Positions 46,911 to 57,100 of a DNA stretch of 64,000 nt are shown piece after piece. The stretch is from assembly GCF_003076275.1 (NCBI RefSeq), contig NZ_CP029064.1:1312501-1376500 (forward strand). The letters are read 5' to 3'. The position numbers were made by a program, and so were the translations under genes. Positions within the stretch are counted from its first letter, which is position 1; every line of letters begins with the position of its first letter. Below the pieces are notes generated by a model. The model was not told the origin of the DNA. It ran no database searches and worked only from the letters and a program-made list of their open reading frames with translations. The DNA comes from Microbulbifer sp. A4B17 (lineage in GTDB: Bacteria; Pseudomonadota; Gammaproteobacteria; Pseudomonadales; Cellvibrionaceae).

Positions 46911-48383
46911 ATGGCAAAAAGCGTTCTGGATAAGTTCAAAATTCGCAAGGGGAAAGTCTTTGAGGCGCCACTTGAGGGTGCGTTTGGACGCCTGGTTACT
47001 CCCTTTGAAGAATTTATCCATCGCCAAAGCAGCAGTGGTATTTTGCTGATGCTATCCGCGTTGGCGGCATTAATTATTGCTAACTCCCCTTTACAGGAAG
47101 CCTACAAGCACCTGCTCCATATGCCCATCAGCCTCAGTGCTGGTAACTGGGAGTTTTCGCTTTCCGTGCATCACTGGATCAATGATGGCCTGATGGCAAT
47201 CTTCTTCTTTCTGGTGGGTTTGGAATTAAAACGGGAATTTATGGTGGGGGAGCTGTCCGATCTCCGCCAGGCGGTGCTTCCGGTGATGGCGGCCATCGGC
47301 GGTATGGTGGTGCCGGCGCTGATTTATGCCTCTTTCAATGCGGGGAGCGGTGCTGAGCGGGGCTGGGGGATTCCCATGGCTACGGATATTGCATTTGCAG
47401 TTGGTTGTATTGCCCTCTTGGGGAATCGGGTGCCCCGTGCGGTGGTTACTTTCCTGGTAGCGCTTGCGATCGTGGATGACTTGGGCGCAATTCTGGTTAT
47501 TGCGATCTGGTATACCGAACAGGTGAATGTCACGGCTTTGATTGCGGCCGGTTGTCTGGTAGTCATTATGTGGCTGCTAAAAGCTGCGGGGGTTCGCAGT
47601 TCTCCGGCCTACGTATTTGTCGGTGTGCTGCTCTGGTACGAGTTCTACCTGGCGGGGGTACACGCGACTATTGCCGGGGTAATTACAGCAATGGCACTGC
47701 CGGCCAAGCCCAAGTATGACCCGGTAGCTTTTAGTACTTTTGTGAAGGACATTATTCGCAGTTTTGACCGTTGCTTCCGCCCGGGAGACAAAATTATTGC
47801 CAATGATGCGTTGCGCGCCCGAGTGATGGCCTTGGGCAACGGCGTCAACCTGGCGCAGTCGCCATTGCAGCGAATGGAAACCCGCCTGCACATACCGGTG
47901 GGCTTCGTGATAATACCCATTTTTGCCTTGGCCAATGCCGGTATTCCATTTGATAGCTTTACCAGTTCCTCGGCTGTAATAAACCCTGTCACTCTGGGGG
48001 TGATTGCCGGTCTGGTTATTGGCAAGCTCGTGGGTATTGTTGGCGCTACCTGGATCGGCTGGAAGCTGGGCTGGGGCAAGCTGCCCAAGTCAGCTAACTT
48101 CCAGCACATTATTGGTGTTGCGCTTCTTGGGGGGATTGGCTTCACTATGTCGATCTTTATTGCCGAGCTGGCGTTCAGTTCTGAGTACGAGCTATTGATC
48201 CAGGCTAAGGCCGGTATCCTGTTGGCGTCCGTAATTGCCGGAGTGGCTGGATTCCTGGTGTTGCGCAATACACCGGTAGCCGATGAGTTTGAAGTTCATG
48301 GGGAGGGGGAGCCCCTGAATGAAGAGGGGAACGGTACCCTCAGAGAGGGGGAGGTAGAGCAGCAGCCCAGCCGCCAGGGTTGA
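46911..48383 (+). CDS. nhaA: Na+/H+ antiporter NhaA
   Basis: NhaA exports Na+ in exchange for 2 H+ at alkaline pH. The 490-residue protein has 12 membrane helices. The paired Asp of the ion site lie in ALAIVDDLGAILVIAIWY, preceded by MATDIAFAVGCIALLGNRVP with the helix-IV Asp. It is longer than E. coli NhaA (388), with a cytoplasmic N-tail, a longer central loop (VAFSTFVKDIIRSFDRC) and an acidic C-tail. GGAGG lies about 10 nt upstream. It suits a marine habitat. Confidence 0.95.
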   Translation: MAKSVLDKFKIRKGKVFEAPLEGAFGRLVTPFEEFIHRQSSSGILLMLSALAALIIANSPLQEAYKHLLHMPISLSAGNWEFSLSVHHWINDGLMAIFFFLVGLELKREFMVGELSDLRQAVLPVMAAIGGMVVPALIYASFNAGSGAERGWGIPMATDIAFAVGCIALLGNRVPRAVVTFLVALAIVDDLGAILVIAIWYTEQVNVTALIAAGCLVVIMWLLKAAGVRSSPAYVFVGVLLWYEFYLAGVHATIAGVITAMALPAKPKYDPVAFSTFVKDIIRSFDRCFRPGDKIIANDALRARVMALGNGVNLAQSPLQRMETRLHIPVGFVIIPIFALANAGIPFDSFTSSSAVINPVTLGVIAGLVIGKLVGIVGATWIGWKLGWGKLPKSANFQHIIGVALLGGIGFTMSIFIAELAFSSEYELLIQAKAGILLASVIAGVAGFLVLRNTPVADEFEVHGEGEPLNEEGNGTLREGEVEQQPSRQG

Positions 48384-48491
48384 GACTTTTTTGCGCTTTC
48401 TGTGTAATTGGGCCCCTCCGTCCTGGTGGGGCCTGAACCCTGTAATATCCCGCCAACCCCTTTGTTTATGTACGTGAGAGAAATAAGAATT

Positions 48492-49868
48492 ATGCATTTG
48501 AAAATACTGGCACAGGCTCTACCAGTACTTGCTATTTCCCTGCTGCTTGGGGCTTGTGATGGCCAAACTGCCGCTGATAATAAAGCTGCGCCAGTAGAGG
48601 ATGGCGCAGACTATTCGGTCGCAATCAAGCCTAAATCCGGTAGTGGAGACAGTGCGATGGATAGACTGGCCCAGTCTTATGTCCTCCTGGTGCTCGAACT
48701 GGGTAACCATGACGATAGCTATGTGGATGCCTATTATGGTCCGGCGGAACTGCGTGAAACCGCCGCTAAGAGCAAGGCGAGTCCCGTGGATATTGCCCGG
48801 CGAGGAGAATCCTTGCTGGCAGAGCTGCCGAAGGTGGTTGCCGGCGATGGGTCTATAGAAAACCTGCGTATGCATTACCTGAGGACCCAGCTGTTGGCCC
48901 TGGTGTTCCATGCCCGTAGCCTGGCGGGTGAGAGCCCGAGAAACTTTGCCAAGGAAGCCAGGGAGCTCTATGACACAGATCCTCCGAAGCAGGATCTGGA
49001 AAGTTTCGAGCCTATGCTGCGGGAACTGGAGGCGTTACTGCCCGGTGAGCAGCCCTTGAGTGAGAGGGTAGCCAGTTTCCGCAAGACTTATGAAATTCCC
49101 GCCGATCGATTACAGCCGGTATTCGATGCCGCGATTAAAGAGTGCCGTGCGCGTACCAAGCAGTATATTTCCCTGCCGGACAGCGAGAGCTTTGTGTTGG
49201 AGTATGTCAGTGACAAACCCTGGAGTGGCTACAACTGGTACAAAGGGAACTCTCATAGCTTGATACAAGTGAACAATGGCTTGCCGATCACTATCGATAG
49301 AGCCATTGACCTGGGCTGCCATGAGGGGTACCCGGGGCATCACACCTATAACGCCTTGTTGGAGCAAGTGCTGGTGAAGGGGCGTGGCTGGGCTGAGTAC
49401 AGTGTTTACCCGCTGTTTAGCCCCCAGTCACTGATCGCGGAGGGAAGTGCAAACTATGGGATTGAGCTGGCTTTTCCCGGCGAGGAGAAAACCCGTTTTG
49501 AAATGGAGGTCCTCTATCCCCTGGCCGGCCTGGACCCACAAACAGCGGATAAATATGAACAGGTAATGGCCCTGGTGGACAAGCTGGGCTTTGCCGGTAA
49601 TGAGATTGCACGCCTATATATCGATGGTGAAATTGATGGGGCACAGGTGCCCGCACTATTCGAGAAGTACACCCTGATGAGCCCAGCCAAGGCGGCGCAG
49701 CGCAAAGACTTTGTAGATGCTTATGGCGCCTACGTAATTAATTACAATTGGGGTAAGAAACTGGTTGCTGACTATGTAGAGGAAGGCAGTCAAACCAATG
49801 ATGAGCGTTGGCAGCGCTTTGCCCGACTACTGTCTTCACCGCGCCTGCCTTCATCCCTGGATTGGTAA
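48492..49868 (+). CDS. DUF885-like putative metallopeptidase 5, lipoprotein
   Basis: This is a 458-residue lipoprotein (lipobox LLLGAC). The motif CHEGYPGHHTYN (His277, Glu278, His283, His284) matches the DUF885 HE-x-x-PGHH pattern, but the protein is shorter than the other four and the downstream EGW block is replaced by LIAEGSANYGIEL, with Glu in a comparable place. It is the most distant member. The yjbR-like gene starts 2 nt after its stop, so they probably share a transcript. Confidence 0.82.
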   Translation: MHLKILAQALPVLAISLLLGACDGQTAADNKAAPVEDGADYSVAIKPKSGSGDSAMDRLAQSYVLLVLELGNHDDSYVDAYYGPAELRETAAKSKASPVDIARRGESLLAELPKVVAGDGSIENLRMHYLRTQLLALVFHARSLAGESPRNFAKEARELYDTDPPKQDLESFEPMLRELEALLPGEQPLSERVASFRKTYEIPADRLQPVFDAAIKECRARTKQYISLPDSESFVLEYVSDKPWSGYNWYKGNSHSLIQVNNGLPITIDRAIDLGCHEGYPGHHTYNALLEQVLVKGRGWAEYSVYPLFSPQSLIAEGSANYGIELAFPGEEKTRFEMEVLYPLAGLDPQTADKYEQVMALVDKLGFAGNEIARLYIDGEIDGAQVPALFEKYTLMSPAKAAQRKDFVDAYGAYVINYNWGKKLVADYVEEGSQTNDERWQRFARLLSSPRLPSSLDW

Positions 49869-49870
49869 TT

Positions 49871-50251
49871 ATGCAAAAAGGCACTTTGCGAAAGTACTTG
49901 CTGTCACGACCGGAAGCTATTGAGGATTTTCCTTTTGGTCCAGATGTGGCGGTATTTAAAATTAAGGGGCGCATGTTTGCTACCTTAAGCTGTTACCGCG
50001 GAGTGGATGCCAGTAATCTCAAGTGTGACCCCGATGAAGCCCAGGCGTTAAGGGATATCTTTTCCGGTGTTATTCCGGGGTACCATATGAACAAGAAACA
50101 CTGGAATACCGTGTTGTTGGATGGCACAGTGCCGGATTATGAGATTGAGCGCATGGCCGACCGCTCCTATGGCTTGGTGGTTAAGGGGCTTCGCAAGGTT
50201 GAGCGAGAGTCGCTAGAACTGGCCTATGGTGCAGAGACGCTCTACCGTTAG
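49871..50251 (+). CDS. MmcQ/YjbR family DNA-binding-like protein
   Basis: This 126-residue protein has the YjbR fold (CyaY-like). It starts LRKYLLSRPEAIEDFPFGPDVAVFKIKGRMFA and ends with HWNTVLLDGTVPDYEIERMADRSYGLV, both family signatures. Function is unsettled; a DNA-binding role is suggested for homologues. It starts 2 nt after the DUF885-like gene. Confidence 0.9.
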   Translation: MQKGTLRKYLLSRPEAIEDFPFGPDVAVFKIKGRMFATLSCYRGVDASNLKCDPDEAQALRDIFSGVIPGYHMNKKHWNTVLLDGTVPDYEIERMADRSYGLVVKGLRKVERESLELAYGAETLYR

Positions 50252-50308
50252 TGGCACAGTAACTCAGTGCTAAGAAAAGAAAAATCCAGATTTAATCTAG
50301 GAGAGGAT

Positions 50309-51163
50309 GTGAACGAATTTATTGTCGATGTAACGGCAGAGAACGCCCAGCAAATTCTTATTGAAGAGTCTATGAAACGCCCGGTGGTGGTGGACTTCTG
50401 GGCCGACTGGTGTGAGCCGTGCAAACAGTTGATGCCGGTGTTGGAAAAGCTGGCCAATGAATACAGCGGTCAGTTTTTATTGGCAAAGGTCAACGCCGAT
50501 AATGAGCAAATGCTGGCTGGTCAACTGGGTGTGCGCAGCTTGCCCACAGTAATGGTTTTAAAAGATGGCCAGCCGGTAGATGGGTTTGCCGGTGTGCAAC
50601 CGGAGTCGCAAATTCGCGAAATGCTGGATAAGTATTTGCCGAAACCTTGGGACATAAAGTTGCAGCAAGCACAGGCGCTAATCGGTGAAGATAAAGTAGC
50701 GGAAGCCCTGCCTCTGTTGCGTCAGGCTTATACGGAATCGTCTGAACGCACTGATATCGCTAAACAACTGGCTGCTATCCTGCTGGATCAAAACCGTGTC
50801 CAGGAAGCTGAGACTGTGCTCAATAAAATCCTGCTGGCAGATCAGGATGCGGAATACCAGCAGCTGATGGCTCAATTGGAGCTGAAACAACAGGCAGCAG
50901 AAACTCCAGAGATTCAGGCTCTGCAAAAGGCGCTGGAAGAAAACCCTGCGGATAGCGATTCTGCTTATCAATTGGCAGTGCAATACAGCCAGGCCAATCG
51001 CCATGAAGAAGCATTGCAATTATTGTTGGATATTTTGCGTAAAGACATGGGCTTTGCCGATGGTGCTGCCAAGCAGACGTTCCTGGATATTGTAAAGAGC
51101 CTGGGGGCTGGCGACCCTGTTGCCACTCAGTACCAGCGCAAGTTAATGACTATGATGTTTTAA
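50309..51163 (+). CDS. cnoX: CnoX/YbbN-like thioredoxin-TPR chaperone (chaperedoxin)
   Basis: This 284-residue cytosolic protein has an N-terminal thioredoxin domain with WADWCEPCK (Cys35, Cys38) and cis-Pro in RSLPTVMV, then C-terminal TPR-like helical repeats from about residue 115. CnoX protects unfolded proteins from oxidation and passes them to GroEL. Unlike E. coli, which lacks the first active-site Cys, the CxxC pair is intact, so redox activity is likely. The start is GTG with GGAG 5 nt upstream. Confidence 0.9.
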   Translation: MNEFIVDVTAENAQQILIEESMKRPVVVDFWADWCEPCKQLMPVLEKLANEYSGQFLLAKVNADNEQMLAGQLGVRSLPTVMVLKDGQPVDGFAGVQPESQIREMLDKYLPKPWDIKLQQAQALIGEDKVAEALPLLRQAYTESSERTDIAKQLAAILLDQNRVQEAETVLNKILLADQDAEYQQLMAQLELKQQAAETPEIQALQKALEENPADSDSAYQLAVQYSQANRHEEALQLLLDILRKDMGFADGAAKQTFLDIVKSLGAGDPVATQYQRKLMTMMF

Positions 51164-51180
51164 CCAAGGAGACTCTGAAC

Positions 51181-51210
51181 AAAGGGGCCTAAGAGGCCTC
51201 TTTGTTTTTT
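51181..51210 (+). terminator. Intrinsic terminator after cnoX
   Basis: AAAGGGGCC pairs with GGCCTCTTT (one G-T) around a 5-nt loop, followed by GTTTTTT. Confidence 0.85.
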
Positions 51211-51234
51211 GGGGGAAGAGAAGGACGATTATTT

Positions 51235-51561
51235 ATGTATAAGCTCTGTGTTTATATTCCCGAGTCTCACTTGGAAACGGTAAAGCAAGCACTCTTTTCC
51301 GTGGGTGCAGGACGTATTGGTGACTACGATAGTTGCTGTTGGCAGGTTCTGGGAACGGGACAGTTCAGGCCGTTGCAGGGGAGCCAGCCATTTATTGGTG
51401 AGTCGGGCCAAGTCGAGACTGTGGTGGAATACCGTGTGGAGATGGTTTGTCCCGATGAGTCAGTGGATGCCGCTCTTGATGCATTGCGAACAGCGCATCC
51501 GTATGAAGAGCCGGCGTTTGACCTCTGGCGATTGGATGATCGCTGCAGTGGTGCCGGCTAA
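51235..51561 (+). CDS. Stand-alone NIF3-insert (YqfO C-terminal-like) protein
   Basis: This 108-residue PII/CutA-like protein corresponds to the insert domain of Nif3/YqfO proteins (YKLCVYIPESHLETVKQALFSVGAGRIGDYDSC and RTAHPYEEPAFDLWRL). It lacks the metal-binding Nif3 core. Structural relatives form trimers; the role is unknown. AAGGA lies 9 nt before the ATG at 51235. Confidence 0.87.
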   Translation: MYKLCVYIPESHLETVKQALFSVGAGRIGDYDSCCWQVLGTGQFRPLQGSQPFIGESGQVETVVEYRVEMVCPDESVDAALDALRTAHPYEEPAFDLWRLDDRCSGAG

Positions 51562-51577
51562 AATAATCAAGAAAATC

Positions 51578-52117
51578 TTATAGGCTATCGAGCACTTTTT
51601 GTCGCTCGAGACTTTTTTGCTCAATCGCTTTCGTATCTTCCAATAATTTTGAAAGGCTGGTGTGATGGGTAGGGAGCTCATTCGTTGAGGTGCTGCTGCC
51701 CTGGTCGACCGAGTCGGTTTTCAGCTCGATAGGATCATTGGCAGTTACTGTATTTAAGGGTTTGACACGGTGAATACGCACATGTGAATCCAAACCCTCC
51801 GGCACATTATCTGAGAAGTGCCAGTTTCCATCTTTGTCTTTCCAGGTAAAAACTTCAGACGTCTGCCTGGCTGAATCTTCTTGAGGTATAAGCCCGCTGG
51901 AGGTTGCCAGTTCTTCAATTTTTGAGACTGATTCCTGGGTGGTCTTACGCATACTTTGTACGGCCCGCTCACCGGTTTCGCGGATTGCTGAAATATCCGG
52001 TTTTTGCGGTAGCCAGTCTGAGGGAGACATGATGGGCTTGCCATCCGGGCCCGGCAAAACCATTGGCAGTACAACGCCTACCAGTAATAAGGCACCGAGC
52101 ATTGGAAAGTATTTCAT
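51578..52117 (-). CDS. DUF4124 domain protein
   Basis: This 179-residue protein has an N-terminal hydrophobic signal or anchor (about 1-22). The DUF4124 core is VFTWKDKDGNWHFSDNVP at about 89-106, a short beta-motif found in many gammaproteobacterial envelope proteins. The remainder is charged and probably helical, with KLLEDTKAIEQKSLERQKVL at the C-terminus. Function is unknown. Confidence 0.85.
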   Translation of the reverse strand: MKYFPMLGALLLVGVVLPMVLPGPDGKPIMSPSDWLPQKPDISAIRETGERAVQSMRKTTQESVSKIEELATSSGLIPQEDSARQTSEVFTWKDKDGNWHFSDNVPEGLDSHVRIHRVKPLNTVTANDPIELKTDSVDQGSSTSTNELPTHHTSLSKLLEDTKAIEQKSLERQKVLDSL

Positions 52118-52161
52118 GCAAACATCCTTTTAATGCAGGGTCATTGATTATTTAAAGTGGC

Positions 52162-52701
52162 TCACAGTTTGCGATTGATTACTCCGCGGTGCAGCTGATA
52201 CTGGCCCATGCGGGTATCCTCGAAATAGTGCTCCAAAGTGCGGTGCATGATGGGAAACGCAATTTCCCTCCAGGGAATTTCGTCTTCGCGAAATAGTTCA
52301 ACTTCCAGCGATTCTGGCCCGGGTCCGAAATTCAAATCGGTCAATTCGCCCCGATACATCATGTAGACCTGATTGATATGGGGAATATCGTAGACGGAGT
52401 AGAGGTCGTCCACGCGAATACTGGCCCGGGCTTCCTCCCAGGATTCCCGCAGGGCGCCTTCTTCACTGGTCTCTCCGCTTTCCATAAAACCGGCGGGCAG
52501 GGTCCAAAGCCCCATGCGCGGTTGTATGGCACGCTTGCACAGCATCACCTTATCGCCGACGTAGGGAATAACCCCGACAATAACACGGGGGTTGATGTAA
52601 TAAATGGCGCCGCAATTGCCACAGATGTGGCGGGGGCGATCATCACCCTTAGGAATGGAAAGTGTTACGGCGTTACTGCCGCATTGGCTGCAAAATTTCA
52701 T
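52162..52701 (-). CDS. Nudix hydrolase with N-terminal zinc ribbon
   Basis: This 179-residue enzyme begins MKFCSQCG, and four cysteines (4, 7, 27, 30) form a zinc ribbon. The Nudix box lies at 71-93 (GFMESGETSEEGA...RESWEEARA). The ribbon plus Nudix order resembles a truncated NudC; the substrate is probably NADH or a related dinucleotide but is not shown. The ATG at 52701 starts the family's usual N-terminus. Confidence 0.92.
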   Translation of the reverse strand: MKFCSQCGSNAVTLSIPKGDDRPRHICGNCGAIYYINPRVIVGVIPYVGDKVMLCKRAIQPRMGLWTLPAGFMESGETSEEGALRESWEEARASIRVDDLYSVYDIPHINQVYMMYRGELTDLNFGPGPESLEVELFREDEIPWREIAFPIMHRTLEHYFEDTRMGQYQLHRGVINRKL

Positions 52702-52803
52702 GGCGTCAGTATACCCATGCAAGATTTGAGCGCCAGCTTCCGGACCGGTTGACGCCTATAGTTGTTAGTGATGTTGAAGTATAAAGGCGGTATCTACCCT
52801 GCG

Positions 52804-54093
52804 ATGGCGCGTTTTTTTCTGTTTGGACTAGCGCTTCTTGTCCTTTGCGCTTGTGGTGGTAAAGGCGAAGAGGAAAAAGCGCCACCTCCCCCGCCAGTAG
52901 AAGTATTGGTTGTCAGGGAGGAACCTGTTATCCCCCGCTTTGAATTCGTCGGGCGGGTAGAAGCAACCGATGAGTATCAAGTCCGCCCACGAGTGCAAGG
53001 GTATATCCAGAGTCGCAATTTTACCGAAGGGGAAACCGTCCAAAAAGGACAGTTATTGTTTGAAATTGACCCGCGCCCTTTTATTGCCGAATTGGCGAAT
53101 CAGCGCGCCACCCTGGAACAATCCCAGGCCTCCCTGAGAGTTGCTGAGAGGAACTTCCAGCGTGGCCGCCGCTTGGTGGCCACGGGGGCTATCAGCCAGG
53201 TACAGATGGATGAGCTTGAAGGTAACTTCGAGGAAGCGGAATCCCAGGTTGATGCTAATCGCGCCAAAGTTCAAAGTGCTGAACTGGACCTTTCCTATAC
53301 CAAAGTCTATGCGCCATTGACCGGGAGAATTGGCCGCACAGATTTTCCGGTGGGTTCTCTGGTGGGGCCAAACTCTGACCCGCTCGCCACCATAGTAAAA
53401 ATGGATCCTATTTACGTGCTGTTTGAAGTGCCTGAAGAGCAGCTTTATGCGGTGCAGGTGGATTCCCAGCGGCGGCAGCGAGAGGGTTTAAGCCCAACCC
53501 GCCTGGATGTACGTATTGAGTTACCCGACGGTAATTACTACCCCCATAAGGGCAAAATCGTATTTATCGATAATCAGATCGATCCCAATACCGGGTCGGT
53601 AGCGGTGCGCTCCCTGTTTCCCAACCCCGAGCAATTGTTAGTGCAGGGTCAGTTTGCCAGAGTGTCTATTAGCGTTTTTACGGGCAGTGATGCCCTTAGA
53701 CCTCTGGTGCCCCAGTCGGCGGTTATGGAGGATATGCAGGGACGTTATGTCTTCGTTCTGGGCAAAGACAATATTGCTGAAAAGCGCTATCTGACCCTGG
53801 GGCAGAGGGAAGGGGAGTTGTGGGCTGTAGATCGGGGGCTCGCTGCAGGAGAGTCTGTGATCGTCAATGGATTACAGAGAGTCGTCGCGGGACAGCCGGT
53901 TACACCGCAAAACACACCAAGAGATCCGTACGATGTTGAAGCGCCACCGGCCCCGCCCGCCGAACGCAGCGGTACTCCCGCAACAGGTTCTGGCACTACA
54001 AATAATCAGGGTAAGAGGGATTTGCCGGTAACTGACGAGGGGGCAGTACCGGCAAGTCCTGAATCTGAGGGGCATGACGATGACTATAAATAG
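52804..54093 (+). CDS. RND efflux periplasmic adaptor (MexA/AcrA-like) lipoprotein
   Basis: This is a 429-residue membrane fusion protein. The lipobox LCAC anchors it (Cys at about 17). The barrel-sandwich segment has EYQVRPRVQGYIQSRNFTEGETVQKGQLLFEIDPRPF, then an alpha-hairpin and YTKVYAPLTGRIGRT. A Pro/Thr/Asn-rich C-tail is unusual. It precedes the pump gene by 12 nt. The start could alternatively be ATG 52771; SD is weak for both. Confidence 0.93.
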   Translation: MARFFLFGLALLVLCACGGKGEEEKAPPPPPVEVLVVREEPVIPRFEFVGRVEATDEYQVRPRVQGYIQSRNFTEGETVQKGQLLFEIDPRPFIAELANQRATLEQSQASLRVAERNFQRGRRLVATGAISQVQMDELEGNFEEAESQVDANRAKVQSAELDLSYTKVYAPLTGRIGRTDFPVGSLVGPNSDPLATIVKMDPIYVLFEVPEEQLYAVQVDSQRRQREGLSPTRLDVRIELPDGNYYPHKGKIVFIDNQIDPNTGSVAVRSLFPNPEQLLVQGQFARVSISVFTGSDALRPLVPQSAVMEDMQGRYVFVLGKDNIAEKRYLTLGQREGELWAVDRGLAAGESVIVNGLQRVVAGQPVTPQNTPRDPYDVEAPPAPPAERSGTPATGSGTTNNQGKRDLPVTDEGAVPASPESEGHDDDYK

Positions 54094-54105
54094 CTGTCGC
54101 TGCCT

Positions 54106-57100
54106 ATGATCAGTGCTTTTTGTATCCGGCGGCCACGATTCGCCTTTGTTATATCCATACTGATCACCCTCGCTGGGATACTTTCCTTGCCACAATTACC
54201 GGTGGCGCAATTCCCTGAAATCACGCCAGCGACCATCAATGTCGCTGCCACATATGCCGGCGCCAGCGCTGAAGTAGTGCGCGATAGTGTGGCTGTGCCG
54301 ATTGAATCGCAAGTTAATGGTGTGGAGGGCATGGACTATATGTCTTCCACCAGTGGCAACGATGGCTCCTACAGTCTCACCGTGACATTCAAGCCTGGCT
54401 ACGACGATGATATCGCCCAGGTTAATGTACAAAACCGGGTGGAGCAGGCCACGCCCCAGCTTCCCGAGGATGTTAAACGGGATGGTGTGGTGGTTTCCAA
54501 GCAGAGTACCACGCTGTTACTGGTGGTGAATGTATTTTCTCCAGAAGAAAAGTTTGATGAATTGTTTCTGGCAAATTACGCCGAGATTTATTTAAAAGAT
54601 GAATTGGCGCGGGTGCTGGGGGTGAGCAATGTTGTTATTTTTGGCTCGCGCAATTACGCCATGCGTCTCTGGCTCGACCCCAATCGAATGGCTTCGCTGG
54701 ATGTCACTGCCCAGGATGTTATCTCTGCTGTGCAGGCACAGAACGTAGAGGTAGCTGCCGGTCAGATCGGAGCGCCACCGATCCGTCAAGATCAGCAGTT
54801 CCAATACAATATCCTGGTACAGGGGCGCTTGGTATCTCCCAGTGAATTTGAGGATATCACCATCCGCGCCAAGCCCGATGGCGCCATGGTAAAAGTCAAG
54901 GATGTAGCGCGGGTGGAATTGGGGAGTGAATCTTACGCTTCTTACGGGCAGTTAGATAACCAGGCTTCAGCAGTTATCGGGGTTTACCAGCTGCCTGAAG
55001 CGAATGCGATCGAAGTGGCAGATGGAATTAAAGCCAAAGTCGCGGAGCTGTCCAAGCGTTTTCCCGATGGATTGGAGGCTGAGATTCTTTACGACACCAC
55101 CTTATTTGTGGAGGCTTCAATCAAGGAGGTGGTAGAAACCCTGATTATTGCCCTGATACTGGTAATACTCGTGGTTTTTTTGTTTCTGCAGGATTGGCGC
55201 TCCACACTGGTTCCGGCCATTGCTATTCCTGTATCTCTGATTGGTACTTTTGCCTTAATGCTGGCATTCGGGATGACGATTAATACCATTACGCTGTTTG
55301 CCTTGATCCTGGCGATTGGCATAGTGGTGGATGATGCGATTATTGTGGTGGAAAATACCCAGCGCTTAATGGCCGATGGCCTCCCGCCAAAAGAGGCAGC
55401 GCTGGAATCCATGCGCGAAGTTACCGGTCCGGTTATTGCCACCACCCTTGTCTTGTTTGCAGTTTTTGTTCCGGTGATGCTGATGCCGGGAATTACCGGG
55501 AAAATGTATCAGCAGTTTGCGGTTACTATTTCCATGGCGGTGGCCATTTCTTCCCTGAATGCACTCACTTTAAGTCCGGCGCTTTGTGCCAGTTTATTGA
55601 AGCCGAGCAAGGATGGAGAGGTGGCGGGCATTAAAGAGACCGGTATTTTTGGCTTCTTTAATAAATCCCTACATATCGCCACAGGGTTCTATGTGGGCAT
55701 GGTGAGGGCTTGTATCAAAATACCGCTTATCGGTATTGCTTCAATACTTTTAATTTTATTGTTCTGTTTCTTACTTTTCACACGAATCCCCACCGGATTT
55801 ATTCCAGATGAAGATCAGGGCACGTTTATGTTGCATGTGCAGCTGCCAGATGGATCTTCCCTGGAGCGAACCGGCCCAATAGTCAATCAGGTGACCGATA
55901 TCCTGATGGAAGAGCCGGGTATGGCTCATGTGGTAGGTGTTCCCGGTTACAACCTGCTTACCAGCAGTGTTTCCTCTAACACGGCAATGATGTTCGCAGT
56001 ACTAAAGCCCTGGGATAAGCGCACTAACAGGGAGGATAGCCAGTTTGCCATTATGAATCGGGTACAGAAGAAATTATCTGCGATTCCCGATGCGCAGGTA
56101 ATGCCATTTGTGATTCCCCCACTTCCTGGTATTGGCACAGTTGGTGGTTTTGAATTTGTTCTTGAGGATTTACAGGGGCGCAGTATTACTGAGTTATCGC
56201 AGGTTTTATTTGACCTTTTGGGTAATGCCAACCAGCGCCGTGAAATTTCCCAGGCCTTTACCAGTTTTCAGGCGGCTACACCGCAACTGGAATTAAAGCT
56301 GGATAAAGAGAAAGCCCATGTGTTGGGAGTCCCCCTGCCGGATGTGTATTTAACCCTGCAAACCTTTTTGGGTGGTTATTACATTAATGACTTCAATTTG
56401 TATGGGAAAGTTTTTCGGGTAATCGCTCAGGCGGATGCACAGTTTCGCGATAAGGAAGAAAACCTGGCAGGCTTTTATGTTCGTGCCAATAGCGGTGGAC
56501 TGGTACCGCTGACTTCAGTCTCCACTATTACCCCTGTTGTCGCACCGCAGACAATAACCCGTTACAACCTTTATAACAGCGTCACTATCAATGGTTCACC
56601 GGCACCGGGTTATTCCAGTGGCCAGGCAATGGATGCGATGGAAGACTTGGCATCAAAGTTGCCAGAAGGTTATGGGTACGAGTGGACAGGTATCAGCTTA
56701 CAGGAGGTGACTGCGGGTAATCTGGCCCCAATCCTGTTCTCTTTGGCCGTTGTATTTGTCTACTTGTTTTTGGTCGCCCAATATGAAAGCTGGACTATTC
56801 CCTTCGCGGTGATGTTGTGTGTCCCTATTGCGATTGGTGGCGCGATGTTTACGGTATTTGTCGCGGGGTCTATCAACAATCTCTACACGCAGATCGGCTT
56901 GGTCCTGCTAATTGGTATGGCGGCAAAAAGTGCGATCCTGATCGTGGAGTTTGCCTGTGTGGAGCGCGATAAAGGCAGATCTATTGCACATGCAGCTGTG
57001 TCGGCGACTCGCCTTCGGTTCCGCGCAGTTTTGATGACAGCCATGTCGTTTATTTTAGGGGTAATTCCACTACTGGTTGCCACAGGCGCCGGAGCGGTGA

